Positions 58,749-64,000 of a DNA stretch of 64,000 bases are shown here, one piece after another (the first letter of the stretch is position 1; each line of letters opens with the position of its first letter). Below the pieces are notes generated by a model, which was given only the letters and a program-made list of their open reading frames with translations, did not search any database and was not told the origin of the DNA. Source of the DNA: Streptomyces sp. NBC_00358 (GTDB lineage Bacteria > Actinomycetota > Actinomycetes > Streptomycetales > Streptomycetaceae). The translations under genes were made by a program, and so were the position numbers. The stretch covers positions 1,302,001-1,366,000 of the forward strand of contig NZ_CP107976.1 of NCBI RefSeq assembly GCF_036099295.1, given 5' to 3'.

Positions 58749-60737
58749 CTAGGGCAGACCTCCGACGGGGACGGTCAGGGCCGTGGCTTCGGCCTCGGTC
58801 TCCGGGGTCACGAGGCTGTCCGGTGTGCGGAAGCGGTAGAGCAGGACGAGGGCCACGGCGGGGACGACCAGGTAGAGGAGCAGGACGATCAGGGCCTGTG
58901 TGGTGCCGTGGCCGTCGAAGTAGATCGTGTTGCGGAGCAGGATGTAGGCGTTGCGGGGTGGCAGGTACGGGCCGATGGCGCGCCAGAACGCCGGCAGGTA
59001 GGGGACTCCGTTGGCTCCGCCGGAGGACGGGTTGCCGAAGAGCATGACCACGATGACGGTCACGAGGGTTCCGGCGGCTCCGAGGAGCTTTTGCAGGACG
59101 GCGGCGACGAGGGCGACCGCCGCGATGACCAGGGCGAGGATGGGCCAGACGATCCAGAACTTCGGGGCCGGGTAGCCCTTGAGCCAGGTACAGACGACGA
59201 CGTTGACCAGCAGCGCGGCGAGGACGGCGAACCCGGTGAGTGCGGGCAGGCGCCAGCGGCCGACCGATGTCCCGGTCGTCGCTCTGAGCATCGTCGCTCC
59301 CATGTAGCCGCCGACGAGCAGCGGGATCAGCATCAGCGAGGAGACCAGGCCGAAGGGGTCCTTCTTCGCCAGCGGATGAGGCGCGTACTGCTCGACGTGG
59401 AGCGGCTGCCGCAGGTTCTTCGCGGCCTCCTCGAAGTTCCCGGCCAGGTCGAGGGGCGCGACGTCGCTGATGGTGGGGACGACGAGCAGTGTGGTCGAGG
59501 TCGGTCCCGGGATGAGTGCGCCGTAGATCTTGGCCTGGTCGATCGCGTCCTTCACGGCGGATTCGTCGGAGTACTGAGTGACCTTGAGGGAGAGGTTCTT
59601 GCGGGCCGCGTTCAGGATCGGGGACGCTCCGGTGGTCCCGATCGGGAGGTCGGTCGCGACAGGCTCGTGGGCGGAGCTCATGTAGTTCGCGGTGAACAGG
59701 CACTGCATCACCGCGGCGACGGTCAGCGCGGCCAGTACGGCCACGACGGGACGCCCGGAGGACGCTGTGGGGGTGGAGTCCGCCCGGTGGGAGGGAGCTT
59801 GCCCGCCGACCTTCTTGACGGGTCGCCAGCGGCCCAGGTAGCCGATGATGACACCCCCGACCAGCGTGTACAGGCCGAGGACGATGAGCGGTGTGGTGAT
59901 GTTGTTGCCGCCGAAGTAGATGACGTTGCGCAGCAGGATGATGCCTTGCTGGGGCGGGAAGATGGCGCCGAGGTGCTGCCAGTAGACGGGGAGCAGGGAG
60001 ACGCCGACCCCGCCGGCGGCGGAGCCGCCCACGATGATGAACAAGGTCGCCACCAGGAGTGTGCCCAGCGGTCCGACCAGGCGTTGGAAGGCCGCGGCGG
60101 CGAGGGTGACGGAGGCGGCGATCAGGATGAAGCACGGCAGCAGCGGCCAGAAGTGGCTGTTCTCGTAGGCACCGATACCTGGCCCGGCGATGAGGTCGGT
60201 CAGGACGGCGCCGACCGTCGAGTAGCCGAGGAGCATCGCCACATGCCAGGGCGCGGCGGCCGTCCTGGTCGCTTTGAGTACCAGGACGGCGGCGAGATAG
60301 CCGCCGATGAGCAGTGGGATCAGGAGCAGTCCGGAGACACCGCCGAGCCGGTCGCTCTTCGGCAGCGGCTTGACGGTCTTCACCGTCAGGGGTCTGTGGA
60401 GCTTCTTGGCCGCGTCTGCGAACGCGGCTTCCAGTTCCACCCGGCCGAAGAAGCTCTTGGCCGGGACGACGATCAGCGTGTCGCTCCTGGGGCCGGGCAG
60501 GTAGGCGCCGTAGAGCTTGCTCTGGCCGATCGCGTCGAGCACGGCGGACTCGTCCTGGTAGCTGAGCGTCTGGAGTGAGACCTTCGATGTCACCGCCTTC
60601 ACGACCAGGGACGGACCGGTCACGCCGATCGGGGCGTTGCGCAGCACGAGCAGTTGCAGCGAACTGACCAGACAGAGCGCGAAGAGGCTCTGCAGGACCA
60701 GCACGACGCCGAGCGCGACCAAGATCTTCTTCATCAC
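58749..60737 (-). CDS. Internally duplicated YhgE/ABC-2-like membrane protein
   Basis: 662 residues made of two similar halves. Each half has an N-terminal helix, an extracytoplasmic domain and about five helices. Paired segments include QDESAVLDAIGQSKLYGAYL with SDESAVKDAIDQAKIYGALI, GGVSGLLLIPLLIGGYLAAV with GLVSSLMLIPLLVGGYMGAT, and FPPQQGIILLRNVIYFGGNN with LPPRNAYILLRNTIYFDGHG. The family (YhgE/Pip or ABC-2 permease-like) is linked to export or phage receptors, but no ATPase gene is near. A single-chain dimer is likely; the substrate is unknown. Confidence 0.82.
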   Translation of the reverse strand: MMKKILVALGVVLVLQSLFALCLVSSLQLLVLRNAPIGVTGPSLVVKAVTSKVSLQTLSYQDESAVLDAIGQSKLYGAYLPGPRSDTLIVVPAKSFFGRVELEAAFADAAKKLHRPLTVKTVKPLPKSDRLGGVSGLLLIPLLIGGYLAAVLVLKATRTAAAPWHVAMLLGYSTVGAVLTDLIAGPGIGAYENSHFWPLLPCFILIAASVTLAAAAFQRLVGPLGTLLVATLFIIVGGSAAGGVGVSLLPVYWQHLGAIFPPQQGIILLRNVIYFGGNNITTPLIVLGLYTLVGGVIIGYLGRWRPVKKVGGQAPSHRADSTPTASSGRPVVAVLAALTVAAVMQCLFTANYMSSAHEPVATDLPIGTTGASPILNAARKNLSLKVTQYSDESAVKDAIDQAKIYGALIPGPTSTTLLVVPTISDVAPLDLAGNFEEAAKNLRQPLHVEQYAPHPLAKKDPFGLVSSLMLIPLLVGGYMGATMLRATTGTSVGRWRLPALTGFAVLAALLVNVVVCTWLKGYPAPKFWIVWPILALVIAAVALVAAVLQKLLGAAGTLVTVIVVMLFGNPSSGGANGVPYLPAFWRAIGPYLPPRNAYILLRNTIYFDGHGTTQALIVLLLYLVVPAVALVLLYRFRTPDSLVTPETEAEATALTVPVGGLP

Positions 60738-61139
60738 GGGAACACCACCGGCCGTCCGCCGAGTGTGAAGCGACCCGGAGCGCCCACGGGTCGGCCGCCT
60801 CCGCCTCGAACGAGCGGCCCGGGCCTTCGGGTGATGCCACCGGATTCGACCCGTCGACTACGTATCGTGCCCATATCGGCACGTTACGTCGCCGTCCCGG
60901 GCCGGGCATTCCGGGCGGGTGTCCCGGACGGGGTCCCGGACAGGGGATCCCATGCCGGGATTCCCCGCCGTCGGCGTCTCCCCCGCTGCCCCGGCCGGCC
61001 GCCAGGGAGCGAGCGGCAGGGGCTGCGCGGGGGCCGATCGGGTGGTCGGGCACGCGTCGCGCCGCGACAGGCGGGTGCGGGGCGCGGGGTCGCGATTGAA
61101 TCCCACGGGCTCCCCCGCGTCAGAAGGAGGACGAGCACT
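60738..61139. other. 402-bp divergent promoter region
   Basis: No gene is supported between the YhgE-like and antiporter genes. It holds a 30-bp dyad, described separately, and a one-sided island-box match, GGGCCG-AT-CGGGTG, at 61031. AAGGAGG precedes the antiporter start. Confidence 0.5.
60860..60889. promoter_or_regulatory. 30-bp dyad, candidate operator
   Basis: ACGTA-T-CGTGCC and GGCACG-T-TACGT flank CATATC: 11 of 12 arm positions pair. The less GC-rich centre and the divergent setting suggest a regulator site rather than a terminator. The regulator is unknown. Confidence 0.5.
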
Positions 61140-62897
61140 ATGACGGGCGAGGACATCCTCCTGGGCATCGCCCTGACCGTCGCTCTCGCCACGGGCTCGC
61201 AGATCCTCGCGAACAAGCTGCGCGTCCCCGCGCTGATCGTCCTTCTGCCGGTCGGCTTCACGGCGGGCGCCCTGACCGACGTCATCCACCCCGCACGGCT
61301 CGTCGGCCCGGACTTTCCCGCGCTGGTCTCACTGTCCGTCTCGGTGATCCTCTACGACGCGGGGCTCGGGCTGAACCTGCGCAATCTCACCGGCCGCACC
61401 CGCTCGACCGTCGTCCGGCTGCTGGTCATCGGCATCCTGGTCACCTTCTTCGCCGTGGGGGGTATCGGACCGGCCCTGTTCGGCATCCCGCTGCGGGGGG
61501 CCGCGATGATCGGCATGATCCTCGTCGTGTCCGGCCCCACCGTCGTCGGCCCGCTGCTCGAATACGTCCGGCCGACGGACAGGCTGCGCCGCATCCTGAT
61601 CTGGGAAGGGACGCTGACCGACCCGATCGGCGCCATCCTCGGAGCCGTCGTCTTCCACGCCGTCGCGACCTCTCACCGGGTCGACCTCGGCCGGGGCTAC
61701 CAGATCGGGCAGTTCCTGATCAGCATGGGAGTCGGTCTCGCGGGCGGTGCGGTGGGCACCGTCATCCTGTGGCTGACCCTGCACAAGCTGCGGCTCGGCG
61801 AGACACTCGGCACCCTCGCGCAGTTGGCGACGGTGATCCTCGTCTCCGCGGGCTGCGACATCGCTCGTGACGACACCGGCCTCATCGCCGCCATCTTCAC
61901 CGGACTCGCCATCACCAACCTGCGGGGGATGGACATGCCGGCTCGCCGGCCCTTCCTCGAAACACTCGTCCAGATGATCATCGGCCTGCTGTTCATCTCC
62001 ATCTCCTCCGCCGTCACCCCTGACTCCGTGGTGCCCGTGCTCGTCCCCTCGCTGATCCTGATCGCCGTACTCGTCCTCCTGGTCCGGCCGCTCATCGCGT
62101 ACGCCTCCGCATGGGGTTCCGACCTGACCGTGGGCGAATGGGGCTTCATCGGGTGGATGGCGCCGCGTGGCATCGTCGCCGCGTCGACCGCGTCCGCGTT
62201 CTCCGCCACCCTCGTCGCGAAGGGGCTGCCCGGCGCGGCCAAGATCCTGCCGATCACCTTCCTCGTGATCGTGGGGACGGTCCTGCTCTACGCCCTGACC
62301 GCCGCGCCCGTGGCGCGGAGACTCGGTGTCGTCCGTTCGGCGCGGACCCGGCCGCTCCTGGTGGGCGGGGCCCCGTGGGTCATCGGCCTGGGGAAGGCCC
62401 TGGAGACCGCCGGACTCGACGTGCTGATGTGGGCCGGGCTCGAGGAGGAACGCGAGCGGATCACCACAGCAGGAATCGAACTCGCCCACGGGGAGATGCT
62501 CGCGACCGCGACCAACCCCCGCGCCCGCCTGGAGGGCGTCACGGCAGTGTTCCTCCTCACCGACGACGACGATTTCAACGCCCTCGCCTCAACCGTCATC
62601 AAGGACAACGTGCGAGGGCCCGTCTACCGGGTGGGGCCGCCGCGGGACAGCCACGGTGTGGTAGCCCCCTATACGGGCGGCGACATCCTCTTCGGTCACC
62701 CGCTCGTCCGGCATCGTCTGGCGGCCCGCTACGAGCACGGCGCCCGCTTCCATGTGCAACCCGGATCCGAGCCCGTCCCCCCGGACCGCGACATCCTGTT
62801 CGTGGTCCGCGCCGACGGCCAGTTGGTCCCGGTCACCGGGACCCGGACGATCACACCGCTGCCCGACGACACCGCCGTGCTGATGGGCTCCGGATGA
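61140..62897 (+). CDS. Cation/proton antiporter (CPA family) with C-terminal cytoplasmic domain
   Basis: 585 residues from MTGEDILLGIALTVALATGS with AAGGAGG nine bases upstream. About 12 helices span residues 1-400; LVVSGPTVVGPLLEYVRPTD and WEGTLTDPIGAILGAVVFHA resemble the ion-binding helices of NhaP/CPA antiporters (the Asp of TDPIGA is the likely proton/cation site). A C-terminal region of about 180 residues has a Rossmann-like start and resembles TrkA-N/C regulatory domains. It would exchange Na+ or K+ for H+ across the membrane. Its stop overlaps the start of the next gene. Confidence 0.85.
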   Translation: MTGEDILLGIALTVALATGSQILANKLRVPALIVLLPVGFTAGALTDVIHPARLVGPDFPALVSLSVSVILYDAGLGLNLRNLTGRTRSTVVRLLVIGILVTFFAVGGIGPALFGIPLRGAAMIGMILVVSGPTVVGPLLEYVRPTDRLRRILIWEGTLTDPIGAILGAVVFHAVATSHRVDLGRGYQIGQFLISMGVGLAGGAVGTVILWLTLHKLRLGETLGTLAQLATVILVSAGCDIARDDTGLIAAIFTGLAITNLRGMDMPARRPFLETLVQMIIGLLFISISSAVTPDSVVPVLVPSLILIAVLVLLVRPLIAYASAWGSDLTVGEWGFIGWMAPRGIVAASTASAFSATLVAKGLPGAAKILPITFLVIVGTVLLYALTAAPVARRLGVVRSARTRPLLVGGAPWVIGLGKALETAGLDVLMWAGLEEERERITTAGIELAHGEMLATATNPRARLEGVTAVFLLTDDDDFNALASTVIKDNVRGPVYRVGPPRDSHGVVAPYTGGDILFGHPLVRHRLAARYEHGARFHVQPGSEPVPPDRDILFVVRADGQLVPVTGTRTITPLPDDTAVLMGSG

Positions 62898-64000
62898 CCT
62901 CGTGGGCCACCCGCTTCCGGCTGCGGCAGTACGCCAAGGCGAGCCTGTGGATCGTCCCCCTGTTCGGGCTCGTGCTCGGCGTCGCCCTGGCCGAGGCGGC
63001 GTCCGCCGTGGACGGGGCGTCCTGGCTGCCGAGGACCTGGAACTACTCTGCCTCGACCGCGAGCAGCGTCCTCAGTTCCGTGGTCGGCGCGATGATCGCG
63101 CTGCTCGGATTCGTCGTCACCATCGGGGTCCTCGTCATCCAGCAGGCCACCGGGACCCTCTCACCGCGCTACATGCGGCTCTGGTACCGCGACCGGCTGC
63201 AGAAGGCCGTGCTCGCCACCTTCACCGGCACGTTCGCCTTCGCGTACACACTGCTCCGGAGCATCGAGACCGACTCCGTGCCCAACCTCGGCGTGACCCT
63301 GGCCGGCATCGCCGTATCCGCGAGCCTCCTGCTCCTGCTGATCTACCTCAACCGCTTCACCCACAACCTGCGGCCGGTGGCGATCGCCGACATCGTGGGA
63401 CGCCTCGGCGAACAGGTCCTCGACCACGCGGCGGCGCGCGTACGGAGCGGCGCGGCCTCCGACGGGGCGCCGGGCACGCCAGCTCCGGTGACCCGCATCC
63501 GGACCGGACGCGGCGGTGTCATCCAGGCGTTCGACGCGTCCGGCATGGTCTCGCTCGCGGCCCGGCACGACTGCGTGTTCGTGCTGGCCGCCTCGGTCGG
63601 CGACTTCGTGCCGCCCGGCGGCACCGTCGTCGAGATCCACGGCGGCACGTCTGCGCCCGACCCGCGCCGGGTGACCGGGCTCCTCGCCCTCGGTCCCGAG
63701 CGGACGATCGAGCAGGACCCGGCCTTCGCCCTGCGCATCCTGGTCGACATCGCCATCCGCGCCCTCTCCCCCGCGGTCAACGACCCCACCACGGCCGTCC
63801 AGGTGCTGAACCACGTCGAGGCGTTCCTGTACGCCGTCGGACGCGTCGGACTCCGCGGCCGGTACGTCCTCGCCGACGACCGGGGCCGGCCGCGCCTCGT
63901 GCTGCCGGGCCGGTCCTGGGAGGACTACCTGGAGCTCGCCGTCACCGAGATCCGCGACTACGGTGCGAGCTCGGTCCAGGTCTGCCGACGGCTGCGGGCC
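62894..64000 (+). CDS. DUF2254 membrane protein, N-terminal part (runs off window)
   Basis: The ATG overlaps the antiporter stop (ATGA) and the frame stays open to the window end, 369 codons. MTSWATRFRLRQYAKASLWI starts a region of four helices, with FVVTIGVLVIQQATGTLSPR and LWYRDRLQKAVLATFTGTFA typical of DUF2254 proteins, then a soluble part with DIAIRALSPAVNDPTTAVQV, also a family signature. The role is unknown; coupling to the antiporter suggests an ion-related job. Confidence 0.85.
   Translation, partial: MTSWATRFRLRQYAKASLWIVPLFGLVLGVALAEAASAVDGASWLPRTWNYSASTASSVLSSVVGAMIALLGFVVTIGVLVIQQATGTLSPRYMRLWYRDRLQKAVLATFTGTFAFAYTLLRSIETDSVPNLGVTLAGIAVSASLLLLLIYLNRFTHNLRPVAIADIVGRLGEQVLDHAAARVRSGAASDGAPGTPAPVTRIRTGRGGVIQAFDASGMVSLAARHDCVFVLAASVGDFVPPGGTVVEIHGGTSAPDPRRVTGLLALGPERTIEQDPAFALRILVDIAIRALSPAVNDPTTAVQVLNHVEAFLYAVGRVGLRGRYVLADDRGRPRLVLPGRSWEDYLELAVTEIRDYGASSVQVCRRLRA

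Noticed and set aside
58396..61053. 885-residue Arg/Pro-rich open frame on the - strand
   Set aside because: Out-of-frame shadow of the duplicated membrane protein, with no hydrophobic segments or motifs.
1..64000. CRISPR arrays, tRNA or rRNA genes, insertion sequences or prophage
   Set aside because: No regular spaced repeats, cloverleaf sequences, transposase or phage-type proteins were seen on either strand.

Overview
The window is high-GC DNA (roughly 70% G+C by eye) with many GTG starts, strong GGAGG ribosome binding sites and GC-rich hairpin terminators. Together with an EF-Tu of streptomycete type, this points to a Streptomyces chromosome or a very close relative. I saw no tRNA, rRNA, CRISPR array, transposase or phage gene.

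Left part (1-30.3 kb) is mixed accessory and housekeeping material. It starts with the N-terminal part of a LuxR/MalT-type ATPase regulator that runs off the window. Then come an MFS exporter, an HdeD-like membrane protein, a GT39-type glycosyltransferase, a flavoprotein, a LysE-type exporter, and several regulator/enzyme pairs: TetR with a TetX-like monooxygenase, TetR with an APC permease and amidohydrolase, DUF1304 with TetR, and GlxA/AraC with a quinone oxidoreductase. A second-copy EF-Tu gene sits beside a ribose-phosphate pyrophosphokinase gene. Next are a DUF4230 protein, a VanZ-like protein, a secreted GH16-CBM13 glucanase and a Mg-type P-ATPase.

Middle and right part (about 30.5-58.6 kb) is a dormancy/hypoxia island like the OsdR/OsdK (DevR/DevS) regulon of streptomycetes and mycobacteria. 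It holds a GAF-GAF sensor kinase with the haem-ligand histidine of DevS, a DevR-like response regulator, four intact universal stress proteins plus one collapsed copy, two CBS-BON proteins, two Rv1733c-type membrane proteins, a DoxX protein, a cyclic-nucleotide-binding protein, an XRE-PPOX protein and an oleate hydratase. It also carries an anaerobic energy set: pyruvate formate-lyase with its activase, carbamate kinase, zinc alcohol dehydrogenase, pyruvate phosphate dikinase and a GNAT-fused ADP-forming acyl-CoA synthetase. About twenty copies of a 14-bp dyad, GGGCCG-NN-CGGCCC, lie mostly 65-150 bp upstream of these genes. The dyad has the 6-2-6 layout of the mycobacterial DevR box, so the island reads as one dispersed regulon under the OsdR-like regulator.

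The island also carries decayed fragments (a GAPDH gene, a PPOX gene, a universal stress protein, a CBS protein and a nameless C-terminal fragment). Several are trimmed to within a few bases or tens of bases of the dyads that drive the next gene. The right end (58.7-64 kb) has an internally duplicated YhgE-like membrane protein, a cation/proton antiporter and the start of a DUF2254 membrane protein that runs off the window.
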